Origin: Spirirestis rafaelensis WJT71-NPBG6
Lineage (GTDB): Bacteria; Cyanobacteriota; Cyanobacteriia; Cyanobacteriales; Nostocaceae
DNA length: 38,279 nt
Direction: 5' to 3'
NCBI GenBank assembly: GCA_019359015.1
Contig: JAHHID010000072.1
Location: forward strand, 1 to 38,279
Shown: positions 9,340 through 18,069 of the stretch, piece after piece
Position numbering within the stretch: the stretch's first letter is position 1
How the letters are laid out: each line of letters starts with the position of its first letter
Position numbers and translations under genes: made by a program
The notes under the pieces: model-generated
Database searches by the model: none
Seen by the model: only the letters and a program-made list of their open reading frames with translations
What the model was told of the DNA's origin: nothing

Positions 9340-9369
9340 TGTACAGACGCGAAATTTCGCGTCTGTACA
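9340..9369. repeat. Perfect 30-bp palindrome
   Basis: Positions 9340-9369 form an uninterrupted palindrome (15+15 bp, core GCGAAATTTCGC), 18 bp before the DUF512 start. It shares the 'AGACGC/GCGTCT' ends with the repeat at 9242-9274, so both look like members of one dispersed palindrome family. Confidence 0.8.
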
Positions 9370-9387
9370 ACTCATAACTTATAACCC

Positions 9388-10713
9388 ATGTCTACCATTA
9401 ATCCTGCCCGTATTACTGGGGTATTACCAGATTCCATTGCCGCTGAAATTGGCTTTGCAGCGGGGGATGCGATCGTTGCTATCAATGGTACGCGTCCCCG
9501 TGATTTAATTGACTATCAGTTTTTGTGCGCTGATGAAGTTCTGGAATTAGAAGTTTTAGACGAGAAAGGAAAAACTCATCATATTGAAATTGAAAAAGAC
9601 TACGACGAAGATTTAGGATTAGAATTTGAAACGGCGCTGTTTGATAATTTAATTCAGTGTAATAACCGCTGTCCATTTTGCTTTATCGATCAACAGCCAC
9701 CAGGCAAGCGAGAAAGCTTGTATTTTAAAGATGATGATTATCGCTTGAGCTTTTTGTATGGCTCATACTTAACTCTTACCAATTTACCAGAGCGAGAATG
9801 GCAGCGCATAGAACAAATGCGACTATCTCCGTTATATGTTTCGGTTCACGCTACCGAACCAGAAGTTAGAATTAGATTGTTGAAAAATCCCCGTGCGGGA
9901 CAAATATTACAACAACTTAAGTGGTTTCAAGAAAGACGATTGCAAATTCATGCTCAAGTCGTCGTTTGTCCTGGTATAAATGATGGCAAACATTTAGAAC
10001 AAACATTGCGAGATTTAGCCTCCTTTTCTACTGGGGAAGTGCCTGCGGTAGCATCAGTAGCAGTGGTACCAGTGGGTTTGACGCGGTTTCGTTTAGAGAA
10101 AGATGAACTTATACCAGTAACTGAAGAAAAAGCGATAGAAGTGATTTCGCAAGTGCGATCGCTTCAAAAAGAATTTAGCAAAAAATACGGTTCTAATATA
10201 GCTTGGTTAGCCGATGAGTGGTTTTTGATTGCTGGTGAAGAATTACCCAGCGAAGTTGAATATAGCGACTACCCCCAAATTGATAACGGTGTAGGTTCGA
10301 TTCGCTTGTTTCTCAAGCAGTTTGCAACCGCTGCTGCTAAATTATTACCACCAAAAATATCGAAAGCGCGAAAATTGACTTGGGTAGTTGGCAATGCAGT
10401 TGAAAAAGCATTTCAACCCATTTTACAGCAATTGAATGCTGTAGAGAATTTAGAAGTAAATATGCGTGCTTTGAACAGCGATTATTGGGGACAGAGCATC
10501 AGCGTTACCGGGTTGCTAACTGGTCATGATTTGCTTTTAAACTTACAAGGGCAAGATTTAGGAGAAGGAATTTTGCTACCAAAAGTTATGCTCAAACATG
10601 GTGAATTGATATTTTTAGATGATATGAGTATTGAGGAAGTAGCTCGCAAACTGAATACAAAAATCTTACCAGTCGCTGGAGTGGAAGATTTAATCAATAC
10701 CTGTATTCATTAA
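9388..10713 (+). CDS. TIGR03279-type radical SAM protein (PDZ + radical SAM + DUF512)
   Basis: This 441-residue cytosolic protein starts with a PDZ-like domain (about 5-60, 'ITGVLPDSIAAEIGFAAGDAIVAING'). A radical SAM core follows, with the cluster-binding CX3CX2C at Cys91, Cys95 and Cys98 ('CNNRCPFC'). The C-terminal DUF512 domain is marked by 'WLADEWFLIAGEELP' and 'VTGLLTGHDLL'. The arrangement matches a family widespread in cyanobacteria whose substrate is not known to me. The start follows the 30-bp palindrome closely, leaving little room for a conventional leader. Its 3' end overlaps by 20 bp a small opposite-strand frame. Confidence 0.93.
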   Translation: MSTINPARITGVLPDSIAAEIGFAAGDAIVAINGTRPRDLIDYQFLCADEVLELEVLDEKGKTHHIEIEKDYDEDLGLEFETALFDNLIQCNNRCPFCFIDQQPPGKRESLYFKDDDYRLSFLYGSYLTLTNLPEREWQRIEQMRLSPLYVSVHATEPEVRIRLLKNPRAGQILQQLKWFQERRLQIHAQVVVCPGINDGKHLEQTLRDLASFSTGEVPAVASVAVVPVGLTRFRLEKDELIPVTEEKAIEVISQVRSLQKEFSKKYGSNIAWLADEWFLIAGEELPSEVEYSDYPQIDNGVGSIRLFLKQFATAAAKLLPPKISKARKLTWVVGNAVEKAFQPILQQLNAVENLEVNMRALNSDYWGQSISVTGLLTGHDLLLNLQGQDLGEGILLPKVMLKHGELIFLDDMSIEEVARKLNTKILPVAGVEDLINTCIH

Positions 10714-10918
10714 AAAATTGCTCACTCATTCGTTCGTAATGCTGGCAGAGATTCTTTAATTGAAGAATATAATCAACAGAAGAATGCTTTTTCCAAAGAT
10801 TGATATTGTATCCACCCTGGCATTTCATACTGACAATTAAGCCAGCAGTAGAATCAGCATAGGCTCTTAAGGAGAAATTAGCCCAAACACAAATTGTCAG
10901 AGCAAGGAGTAATATCAT
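10694..10918 (-). CDS. Possible small exported protein, unrecognised
   Basis: This 74-codon frame begins with a plausible signal peptide (hydrophobic residues 1-17, ending 'AYA' at 19-21) and a mature part with two cysteines and the stretch 'GGYNINLWKK'. From memory, that stretch recalls short cyanobacterial secreted proteins with 'YYINLW', and this copy may be truncated. No good ribosome-binding site is visible and the 3' end overlaps the convergent DUF512 gene by 20 bp. It may be a decayed remnant. Confidence 0.4.
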   Translation of the reverse strand: MILLLALTICVWANFSLRAYADSTAGLIVSMKCQGGYNINLWKKHSSVDYILQLKNLCQHYERMSEQFFNEYRY

Positions 10919-11214
10919 GTTTGGTTAAAGACTTATCATGGTTGTCCGCAGGGGAGTAGGGGGCACTCTAGCAAGGGGGAGGGTTTTTGAGCTTGATGCT
11001 CCCGATCCGGAAATTATAACTAATTAACCGGACTTGATATAACGTGGATTTTTTCAGTAGTGTTCTCATAGTTTTCCGTCAGGGTGAAGTGTGACTTGAA
11101 TATTTCAGCAAGCACATTGGCAACCCGGAGCGGATTTTGAGCAGCGATCGCTATGAATGCAACCAGTGATCGCATCGTAGTATGATTGGATTTAAGCTTG
11201 AGTCGATACGCGAA
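10919..11214. other. Intergenic region with dispersed-repeat fragments
   Basis: No gene is seen. 'GATGCTCCCGAT' (about 10993) resembles the terminal repeat of the element at 11935-12058. 'AACCGGACTTGATATAAC' (about 11026) matches 16 of 18 bases with the sequence near 112 at the left of the window, so this spacer carries pieces of at least two dispersed repeats. Confidence 0.4.
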
Positions 11215-11676
11215 CTAATCTCCCAAGATGCCGCCCCAAGTGAATGGACCGACAACCCCTTCGATGTTGGAATCGCGTTCACCATACTTCTGAAATTCAA
11301 TCACAGCAGCTTTCGTTTTTGAACCAAAAACGCTATCTGGCACACCTGGATTCATTCCTTTTGACACCATCGCTTCTTGCATCAGTTGAACCGCCTTGCC
11401 TCTGTCTCCCTCTCTCAAGAAGGTTCCAGGTTGATCGTTCGCCCAAGCGTACTCCATTGCTGCCCAGGTTTTGAGTCCAACAATACCATCTGGAAGCAGC
11501 TTTTTGGACTGCTGAAATTTAATGACGGCAGCTTTAGTGCGCGAACCAAATTTACCATCTGGTGCATCTGGAGTAAAGTTGCGAATTTGCAAAATGTACT
11601 GTAGGTCTGTTACTTCTGGTCCGGTTGAACCTTCTTGAAGAACAACGATTGACTTTGATTGTGCGGCATTAGACAT
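11215..11676 (-). CDS. Tandem peptidoglycan-binding domain protein
   Basis: This 153-residue protein consists almost wholly of two PG_binding_1-type helical repeats, about residues 12-75 ('LQEGSTGPEVTDLQYIL' to 'DGIVGLKTW') and 82-150 ('LREGDRGKAVQLMQ' to 'EGVVGPFTWGGIL'). No catalytic domain and no signal peptide are visible, so it either acts inside the cell or is exported by an unseen route. An AGGAG box eight bases before the ATG supports the start. Its role is probably wall binding, but no partner gene is adjacent. Confidence 0.88.
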   Translation of the reverse strand: MSNAAQSKSIVVLQEGSTGPEVTDLQYILQIRNFTPDAPDGKFGSRTKAAVIKFQQSKKLLPDGIVGLKTWAAMEYAWANDQPGTFLREGDRGKAVQLMQEAMVSKGMNPGVPDSVFGSKTKAAVIEFQKYGERDSNIEGVVGPFTWGGILGD

Positions 11677-11785
11677 TGGAATTCTCCTGTGAGTGTAAGT
11701 AATATTTAGCGTCGATAATATAGCTTATCAACAATATTTCCGAAAACCAGATAAACTCAAAGAGCGTAAAATCACCTATCCTATT

Positions 11786-11891
11786 AGGGACTTCCAAAAA
11801 ATAAATTATGCCATTATTTAAAATGATAATCATTCTTATAAAGATGCTGTCTTTTGTTTTTTTTGGAATATTTTATTCTTTGGAAGTCCCT
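11786..11891. mobile_element. Candidate 106-bp MITE with about 20-bp terminal inverted repeats
   Basis: AGGGACTTCCAAAAAATAAA at the left end and its near-complement at the right end (one mismatch) bound an AT-rich non-coding core. Flanks 'CTAT' and 'TATA' hint at a short target duplication but are ambiguous. The core holds the palindrome AATGATAATCATT (11822-11834), which matches the centre of a Fur box. Confidence 0.6.
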
Positions 11892-11934
11892 TATAAGAAA
11901 AGGTACTAAAAAACCACGCAATCAGGCTGCAAAA

Positions 11935-12058
11935 TCGGGAGCATCCCAATTTTGTGAAAAGCTCTCAGGCTACACAAACAAAGCCTGCGCTCGTCTAGCT
12001 TTGTTTGTATAGCTATACTCTTGAGTGGGTATTGCAGCTTTCATTGGGATGATCCCGA
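11935..12058. mobile_element. Candidate 124-bp nested inverted-repeat element
   Basis: Outer arms TCGGGAGCATCCCAAT (11935-11950) and its complement (12043-12058, one mismatch) enclose inner 11-bp arms ACAAACAAAGC (11974-11984) and its perfect complement (11998-12008). The nested stems point to a MITE-like or structured RNA-forming repeat with no coding capacity. Confidence 0.55.
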
Positions 12059-12162
12059 AAAATCTGCTTTATTTGGCTGTTTTTATATTTGCTGCTTTAA
12101 ATTTCTTTAACCCACATTGCTGGGTAATTTACGATGCATTAGTCTAAAGTCGAGTAATAAGC

Positions 12163-14886
12163 GTGAGGAGTCAAAGCGTGAGGAATCAAGAAAAACGAAT
12201 AAGGAAGAACGAAAAAAGCAAAAAGAGAAAATTAGTAATACCTTTGACCTTTTACTTTTTACCTTTTACGTTTTTTAACATCAAGCCTGCGATCGCGGCG
12301 ACCCAAAGCCCTACATTAACGATAGTACAGAGCCAAGAAAATACTAATCAGTGGACAGGGATAACAAACCGGTTGCAACAAGCCGGGGTAAAGTATTGTG
12401 TAATTTCCTTGACAAATGTCAGGAGTGCGGCAGATTGGGGCGATCGCCAAGTATTATTTTTACCGAATGTAGATACACTAACACCCCCACAAGCGATCGC
12501 TCTAGAAGAATGGATGAGCAAAGGGGGGCGATTAATTGCTAGTGGACCTGTAGGTACTTTATCAGCACCGGGAGTGCGACAGTTATTGCAAACACTCTTA
12601 GGGGGTTATTGGGGATTTAGCCTCAATGATGCACAACAATTGCAACCTGCAAAAAACAACTTACAAAATTGGGCAACCCAAAACGAACTTTTTGGCAAAG
12701 TGCGCGGTGGCGTTGTCGTTGCTGATAATGCAAACAGTCAAGCTACTGCTGTTTGGAATTCTAAGGATAATCCCGCCGCCGTCGTCGCAACTCAACGATC
12801 CACCTTTTTTGGCTGGCGTTGGGGGGTAGATACAGCTTCATCTCCTGAGTTAGATACTGCTTGGTTAAAAGCCGCTGTCAACCGTCATGTGAAAGAAGCA
12901 GCAAATACCTCAAATAAAGTAGAAGGCGGTTCGCCAAACTGTTCTACATCCGTCGCCCTCGCTTCCCCCACTCCTCGCACTCCCCCCAGTCCCCGCACTT
13001 CCTCAACTCCCCGCGCCTCTTTCCCCGCACCTCTCACCGCCACTGCACCCCAACCTAGACCGATTCCCAATGTCAACCCCCCAAAGTCAGAAGAAGCGAT
13101 CGATCAACTCGAACAAGCGGTGCGTCTAGATGTTGTCCCCAACTCAAATGCACCGATTAGTAATAGTGATGCGATCGCCTTACAACAAGAATTAGAAAAT
13201 CTCATCGGTCGAGTTGACAGTGCCAATTTAACCGCCAACGCCATTGACAACAATCCCCAAGTCAAGCAGGCGCAACCTACCCAGGTAGCATCCACAAGAC
13301 CTGGAGTAGCAATTTCTAACACCGAACAAGCTAGAAATATTGCTAAAAACTTACCTCAGTTAATTGCTCAACAAAAGTACGCCGAAGCACGTCAGCAATG
13401 GACTCAAGCAAAAGGCAATTTGTGGCAGCAGTTTCCTGTTGATCGCCAATTGGCTCAACCAGAAATTCGCGCCGTCTGGTTAGACAGAGGTACAATTGTC
13501 CGTGCCAGAAACGAGCAGGGACTCGCGGAGATTTTTGATCGGCTGTCAAAAGCCGGTATTAACACCGTTTTTTTTGAAACCGTAAACGCTAGTTATACAA
13601 TTTACCCTAGTCAAGTTGCGCCCCAGCAGAACCCCTTAATCCGTGGTTGGGACCCTTTAGCAGCAGCAGTGAAATTAGCCCATGAGCGCAAGATGGAATT
13701 ACACGCTTGGGTTTGGACATTTGCTGCTGGCAACCAGCGTCACAACGAGATTATCAACGTTGCTGCTAATTACCCAGGACCAGTGCTAGCGGCTCATCCT
13801 GACTGGGCAAACTACGATAACCGGGGTAACATGATTCCCGCAGGACAAACTAAGCCATTTTTCGACCCAGCTAATCCTGAATTGCGTCAGTATTTACTTA
13901 AGCTTTATGAAGAAATTGTTACTCGCTATGATGTTGATGGGGTGCATCTAGACTACATTCGCTATCCTTTTCAAGATCCAGCCGCAGGCAGAATTTACGG
14001 TTATGGTAAAGCTGCCAGAGCGCAGTTTCAACAACTTAATGGTGTAGATCCAATTAGTATTTCTCCGTCTCAACGGGATTTGTGGCAAAAGTGGACGGCA
14101 TTTCGTGCCCAGCAAGTTGATAGTTTTGTCGCCCAAGCTTCACAACAGTTGCGACAAAAGCGACCTAATTTAATTATGTCAGTTGCCGTATTTCCCCTGC
14201 CAGAACTAGAACGCATTCAGAAAATTCAACAGCATTGGGAAGTTTGGGCAAGACAGGGAGATATAGATTTAATTGTCCCCATGACTTATGCCTTAGATAC
14301 TCCTCGCTTCCAGCGACTAGCACAACCTTGGATTGCTTCTACAAAACTAGGTTCTACCTTATTAGTGCCGGGAATTCGCCTGCTTTCCTTGCCGGTAATT
14401 GGCGCATTCGATCAAATTCAGGTAATCAGGGACTTGCCAGTTAGCGGTTACGCATTATTTGCCGCAGAGAATCTGACCAACGAGTTACAGAAAGTCTTTG
14501 GTAATACTCAAGGTAGTATTCGCCAAGGTGAACCGATCCCTCACCGTCAGCCTTTTAAAACTGCTGCCGTGCGTTACACAGCGCTGCAACGCGAATGGAA
14601 GTTTGTCTTGCAAAACGACCAATTGCGCCTACCTCAAACGACACTTTCAAGTTTTAACAGCCAAACAGAAGTTTTGCAAAGTGCTTTAGATCAGCTTTCT
14701 GTCGCACCTTCTCCGAGTAAGTTAATAGCCGCAAGAGCAACGCTTACTCGCTTTCAGTCTCAATTCCGCACTTGGATGCGCCAAGAAGCTATTGATAATC
14801 CTTATCAAGTTAGAGCCTGGGAAAATCGCCTCGCCACTATCGAAAGGTTATTGCGATACGGCGAACGGGTGCAGTTGAAACGTTAG
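12163..14886 (+). CDS. Exported GHL10-type glycoside hydrolase-like protein with N-terminal GATase-like domain
   Basis: This 907-residue protein has a hydrophobic leader at about residues 24-46 ending 'AIAA'. A GATase/ThuA-like domain (about 50-215, 'NRLQQAGVKYCVISLTNV') follows, then a Pro/Ser/Thr-rich linker (about 265-310). The family glycosyl-hydrolase-like 10 barrel occupies about 435-770 ('IRAVWLDRGTIV', 'MELHAWVWTFAAG', 'DGVHLDYIRYPF', 'DLIVPMTYALDT'), and a helical C terminus ends the protein. The substrate is probably an envelope glycan, but this is inferred from the family. GTG starts at 12163 and 12178 are both possible. The leader is encoded by 'CTTTTACTTTTTACC' repeat-like DNA. 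Confidence 0.85.
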   Translation: MRSQSVRNQEKRIRKNEKSKKRKLVIPLTFYFLPFTFFNIKPAIAATQSPTLTIVQSQENTNQWTGITNRLQQAGVKYCVISLTNVRSAADWGDRQVLFLPNVDTLTPPQAIALEEWMSKGGRLIASGPVGTLSAPGVRQLLQTLLGGYWGFSLNDAQQLQPAKNNLQNWATQNELFGKVRGGVVVADNANSQATAVWNSKDNPAAVVATQRSTFFGWRWGVDTASSPELDTAWLKAAVNRHVKEAANTSNKVEGGSPNCSTSVALASPTPRTPPSPRTSSTPRASFPAPLTATAPQPRPIPNVNPPKSEEAIDQLEQAVRLDVVPNSNAPISNSDAIALQQELENLIGRVDSANLTANAIDNNPQVKQAQPTQVASTRPGVAISNTEQARNIAKNLPQLIAQQKYAEARQQWTQAKGNLWQQFPVDRQLAQPEIRAVWLDRGTIVRARNEQGLAEIFDRLSKAGINTVFFETVNASYTIYPSQVAPQQNPLIRGWDPLAAAVKLAHERKMELHAWVWTFAAGNQRHNEIINVAANYPGPVLAAHPDWANYDNRGNMIPAGQTKPFFDPANPELRQYLLKLYEEIVTRYDVDGVHLDYIRYPFQDPAAGRIYGYGKAARAQFQQLNGVDPISISPSQRDLWQKWTAFRAQQVDSFVAQASQQLRQKRPNLIMSVAVFPLPELERIQKIQQHWEVWARQGDIDLIVPMTYALDTPRFQRLAQPWIASTKLGSTLLVPGIRLLSLPVIGAFDQIQVIRDLPVSGYALFAAENLTNELQKVFGNTQGSIRQGEPIPHRQPFKTAAVRYTALQREWKFVLQNDQLRLPQTTLSSFNSQTEVLQSALDQLSVAPSPSKLIAARATLTRFQSQFRTWMRQEAIDNPYQVRAWENRLATIERLLRYGERVQLKR

Positions 14887-15190
14887 GAATTGGGGAGTTT
14901 GAAGAGGGGGAAACAGGAAAGGGGAAACAGGAAAGGGGAAAGGGGAAAAGCCCCATGCCCAATGACGCCAGATGCTTCTCCTGTCGGAGACGCTGCGCGA
15001 ACAACGGAGGGAACCTCCCTTCGGGTTCGCCACTTCGACGGGACGGAAACCGACACCGCCGAGTGGACTCACCGCAACGCACTGGCTCCCCAATGCCCAA
15101 TGCCCAATAAATCCGCTTTTAGGTAGGCGACAGTTTTCAAGTCATGAGTCTAGATTTAAATACGTGTGCACAATGATTTAAATTGCCGTT
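14887..15190. repeat. Spacer filled with tandem and interspersed repeats
   Basis: About 14907-14950 is 'GGGGAAACAGGAAA/GGGGAAA' tandem repeat. About 14955-15115 is an interspersed repeat rich in small hairpins, with 'GGACTCACCGCAACGCACTGGCTCCCC' words shared in part with 2561-2600, 22630 and 23270. Overlapping frames on both strands are repeat translations. Confidence 0.7.
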
Positions 15191-16534
15191 ATGAAAGCTT
15201 CTGCGCGTTGGGTACTGCTAGCTTTATTACTGTTTGCAGCAGCCTGCGATCAAACTCGCGCTGATGAAGATGCTCCCACAAAGTCAGCCTCTGCACCTTC
15301 ACCCCAATTAGCGCAGAATTCTTCGCAGTCGGCAAATATTGTCCGCACTGAAACACTTTCGCCCACACCCATCCGCATCAACGTCAAAAATTTACCGCAA
15401 CCTTTCGCAACTAAAAGCGCTTCCAAGTCGCCTAATGTTGTGTCAATTCCGCAAAACCCGGTGTTGCGCGTACCCCCAGGCTTTCAAGTTAAGGTTTTTG
15501 CTGAAAATTTAGATGCGCCACGCTGGTTGGCTTTAACTCCCAATGGTGATGTGCTGGTGACAGAAACTCGCCAAAACCGCATTCGCTTGTTGCGTGACAC
15601 CAACGGTGATGGTGTGGCTGATCAGCAAAAAACGTTTGCTAGTTCAGCAAATGGACTCAATCGACCTTTCGGTATGGCTTTTGCAGGTAATTCCTTCTTT
15701 CTGGGCAATACTGATGCTGTTTTACGGTTTCCCTACACTCAAGGACAACAGCAAATCTCTGGTGCGGGTACGAAAATTGCCGATCTTCCGGCTCAAGGTT
15801 ACAACAATCACTGGACGCGTAATGTGGTTGTTTCACCTGATAGCAATAAATTATACGTATCGATTGGCTCAGGAACTAACGTAGATGAAGAACCGCTTCC
15901 ACGGGCTTCTGTGCAGGTGATGAATTTAGATGGTTCTGGGCAACAGACTTTTGCTTCTGGCTTGCGTAATCCAGTCGGTCTGGACTTTCACCCGGTAACT
16001 AAGCAACTTTATACGACTGTCAACGAGCGAGATGGTATCGGCGATGATTTAGTACCAGACTATTTGACCCGCGTCCAGCAAGGGGAATTTTACGGGTGGC
16101 CCTATGCATACTTTTTACCAAGCAATCTCGACCCGCGTCAAACGGCGAGTGGCAAAAGTAAACGCCCAGATTTCGTAGCGCGTACCCGGACACCAGATGT
16201 TTTGTTTCAAGCGCATTCAGCAGCATTGGGTTTGCAGTTTTATGACGGTAAGACGTTTCCAGAAAAATACCGCAATGGTGCTTTTGTGGCTTTTCGTGGT
16301 TCTTGGAATCGCGATCGCGGAACTGGTTACAAAGTTGTTTTTGTCCCTTTTGATAATCAAGGGCGATCGCTTGGCTATTATGAAGACTTTCTCACCGGAT
16401 TTCTCCTAAACCCAACTGAACCTACTACTTGGGGGCGTCCTGTTGGCTTACTCGTCCTACCTGACGGTAGTTTATTACTGACCGAAGAAGCGAATAATCG
16501 CATTTATCGGATTCAGTATACGGGGAATAGATAA
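15191..16534 (+). CDS. Sorbosone-dehydrogenase-type PQQ-family beta-propeller lipoprotein
   Basis: This 447-residue protein begins with an export signal and a candidate lipobox ending at Cys19 ('LFAAACD'), although the residue at -3 is Ala rather than Leu. After a low-complexity linker (about 25-90), a six-bladed beta-propeller starts at 'VPPGFQVKVFAENLDAPR'. Family landmarks are 'NGDVLVTETRQNRIRLL', 'YNNHWTRNVV', 'LRNPVGLDFHP', 'EFYGWPYAYF', 'FVAFRGSWNR' and 'LLTEEANNRIYRI'. Members are annotated as sorbosone or PQQ-dependent sugar dehydrogenases, but substrate and cofactor use are unproven here. It probably acts in the periplasm as an aldose or sugar-aldehyde oxidising enzyme. Confidence 0.88.
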   Translation: MKASARWVLLALLLFAAACDQTRADEDAPTKSASAPSPQLAQNSSQSANIVRTETLSPTPIRINVKNLPQPFATKSASKSPNVVSIPQNPVLRVPPGFQVKVFAENLDAPRWLALTPNGDVLVTETRQNRIRLLRDTNGDGVADQQKTFASSANGLNRPFGMAFAGNSFFLGNTDAVLRFPYTQGQQQISGAGTKIADLPAQGYNNHWTRNVVVSPDSNKLYVSIGSGTNVDEEPLPRASVQVMNLDGSGQQTFASGLRNPVGLDFHPVTKQLYTTVNERDGIGDDLVPDYLTRVQQGEFYGWPYAYFLPSNLDPRQTASGKSKRPDFVARTRTPDVLFQAHSAALGLQFYDGKTFPEKYRNGAFVAFRGSWNRDRGTGYKVVFVPFDNQGRSLGYYEDFLTGFLLNPTEPTTWGRPVGLLVLPDGSLLLTEEANNRIYRIQYTGNR

Positions 16535-16580
16535 TGGTGAATAAGAAAAAATACTGATATTTATTTAGTTGAGATTAGTT

Positions 16581-16979
16581 ATGACTCAGAATGAAAATAC
16601 TTCCCAGTCAAATATTGATGAATCTTCACACTCAGGTACACGTTACTGGGGTCATGTGGAGGTTATAGAAGAGGGAGAAACCTACAGAATTAGTCGGGTT
16701 GAAATTAAGCCCAGGCACAGCATTAAACCACAAATTCATTATCACCGTAATGAACATTGGGTTGTCGTCTCCGGGGTAGCAAAGGTGACTTGTGGCGATG
16801 AGGAAATATTACTCAATCGTAATGAATCAACTTATGTCCCTTCCGCAACATTGCATCAGGTAGAAAATCCGGGACATATTCCCCTAATTATTCTGGAAAT
16901 TCAAAATGGTGAATATTTGGGTGAAGATGATACGGAACGTCCTTACGAGCTAAATTTAGTTAAGCCCGTAACTGAATAA
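16581..16979 (+). CDS. Cupin of the mannose-6-phosphate isomerase type II C-terminal family
   Basis: This 132-residue single-domain cupin has the metal-binding motif 1 pattern 'HYHRNEHWVVVSG' and motif 2 'PSATLHQVENPG', flanked by 'RYWGHVEVIEEGETYRISRVEIKPRHSI', which is characteristic of the C-terminal domain of bifunctional GDP-mannose pyrophosphorylase/isomerases. It is a stand-alone isomerase-like domain, so it may act in mannose/GDP-mannose supply or bind a related sugar phosphate. The ATG at 16581 is chosen over a TTG at 16569, since the domain begins well after either. Confidence 0.88.
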   Translation: MTQNENTSQSNIDESSHSGTRYWGHVEVIEEGETYRISRVEIKPRHSIKPQIHYHRNEHWVVVSGVAKVTCGDEEILLNRNESTYVPSATLHQVENPGHIPLIILEIQNGEYLGEDDTERPYELNLVKPVTE

Positions 16980-17049
16980 GGCAATGGGCAATGGGAATAA
17001 AGCCAAATCTCTTTCTATCCCCCATGCCCCATGCCCATTGCCCATTGCC
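16980..17049. terminator. Long inverted repeat between convergent genes
   Basis: A 16-bp perfect stem (16980-16995 with 17034-17049, sequence GGCAATGGGCAATGGG) made of the 'CAATGGG' spacer repeat sits exactly between the convergent cupin and HEAT-repeat genes. It could end transcription from both sides, although it lacks a T-run. Confidence 0.55.
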
Positions 17050-17053
17050 CCAA

Positions 17054-17812
17054 TCAAAACCATCCTTCTTGTTCCAGGGTTTCAATTAACTGCAAGCCAC
17101 GGGGATCGCCTACGCCTAAAAGAGACGCTTTAGAGTCTTCTCGCACTCCTAAATCTGTATCTTCGGCAAAAGCCTGAATTAAAGCATCGATGGCGGTGGC
17201 ATAAACTACGTTAGAAGGTAATTCACGGCACAACTGCCCGATCGCCCAAGCGCTGTTACTCCGCACTGCGGCTATGGGATCTTGTACTAGAGCTTCAATT
17301 AGTGGTGGTATCGCCCCGACAACTGCCTCATAACTCACTTCTGCCATCTGCGCTAAGGCGCTAGCTGCCCATAATCGAACTGCGGAAATATCGGTTCTCA
17401 AGGCGTCTGCTAAAGGTGCTAAAGAACGGCGATCGCGGCAATTTCCTAAAGCCCAAACTACTCCTTTACGTACATAGCCATTCCAATCGCGGTTTAGTTG
17501 GGCAATTAAAGGTTCAACAGCATCTCGACTGGGATTGCGTCCAATGCCATAAGCGGCACTCACCCGCACTAATGGGCAGGTATCAGTTAACAAGCCAATC
17601 AGATGCGGGGTAGCCCTGGCATCTTCAATGTCACAAAAAGCTCTTGCCGCTAGCATCCGTTGCTGCGGTTGGGGGTTTTCCAGGAGGGCTAGCATCAAAT
17701 CTGGATCGGGCTTTGCCACTTCTGACTCAGCAGTTAGCGGCTCTATTTGATCCAGAGGGCTTTCTAGCTCAACCTCGGCATCGAGTAGGCTTAAGTCGTC
17801 TTCGTCATACAT
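17054..17812 (-). CDS. HEAT-repeat protein
   Basis: This 252-residue soluble protein has an acidic N-terminal stretch (1-30), followed by about six HEAT/PBS-lyase-type helical repeats (about 35-245). Examples are 'RMLAARAFCDIEDARATPHLIGLL', 'VRVSAAYGIG', 'VRKGVVWALGNC', 'VRLWAASALAQMAE' and 'VRSNSAWAIGQLC'. Such proteins in cyanobacteria include phycobilin lyase-like and NblB-like proteins, but no bilin-binding or catalytic residues can be assigned here, so a general scaffold role is the safe call. It is a single gene with its ATG at 17812. Confidence 0.88.
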   Translation of the reverse strand: MYDEDDLSLLDAEVELESPLDQIEPLTAESEVAKPDPDLMLALLENPQPQQRMLAARAFCDIEDARATPHLIGLLTDTCPLVRVSAAYGIGRNPSRDAVEPLIAQLNRDWNGYVRKGVVWALGNCRDRRSLAPLADALRTDISAVRLWAASALAQMAEVSYEAVVGAIPPLIEALVQDPIAAVRSNSAWAIGQLCRELPSNVVYATAIDALIQAFAEDTDLGVREDSKASLLGVGDPRGLQLIETLEQEGWF

Positions 17813-18069
17813 ATTTTATTTCATTTGCCGCCCTGATCGGGATCAACAAACAACCCCCAATGCTAATAAGTCATCTAAAGGATGAAGTGTGAAGTTTTAA
17901 CGCCACTAATAAATCATAAGGATTGAAACAAAAAGGTTTTATTTCTTTTTTCCAGGGATAAATCAGTTTGTTGTAACGCAAAGCTTAAATTCATCCTTTA
18001 TCCTTTATGCTTTTTTGTCAAAGGCTGATATGTATCGCTTAAATTATACATTCTTCCATAACAAAGCCT
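17813..18069. other. Spacer between HEAT-repeat and GNAT genes
   Basis: AT-rich spacer of about 257 bp. It contains inverted copies of 'AAAGGATGAA' and 'TTCATCCTTTATCC' (about 17877 and 17992), a common spacer motif. No gene or RNA is seen. Confidence 0.4.

Noticed and set aside
14837-15181. Several overlapping 70-90-codon frames on both strands
   Set aside because: All are read-through of tandem and interspersed repeats between the GHL10 and sorbosone-dehydrogenase genes.
17916-17929. 'ATAAGGATTGAAAC', reminiscent of the end of a cyanobacterial CRISPR repeat
   Set aside because: It occurs once, with no second copy or spacer periodicity nearby, so no CRISPR array is supported.
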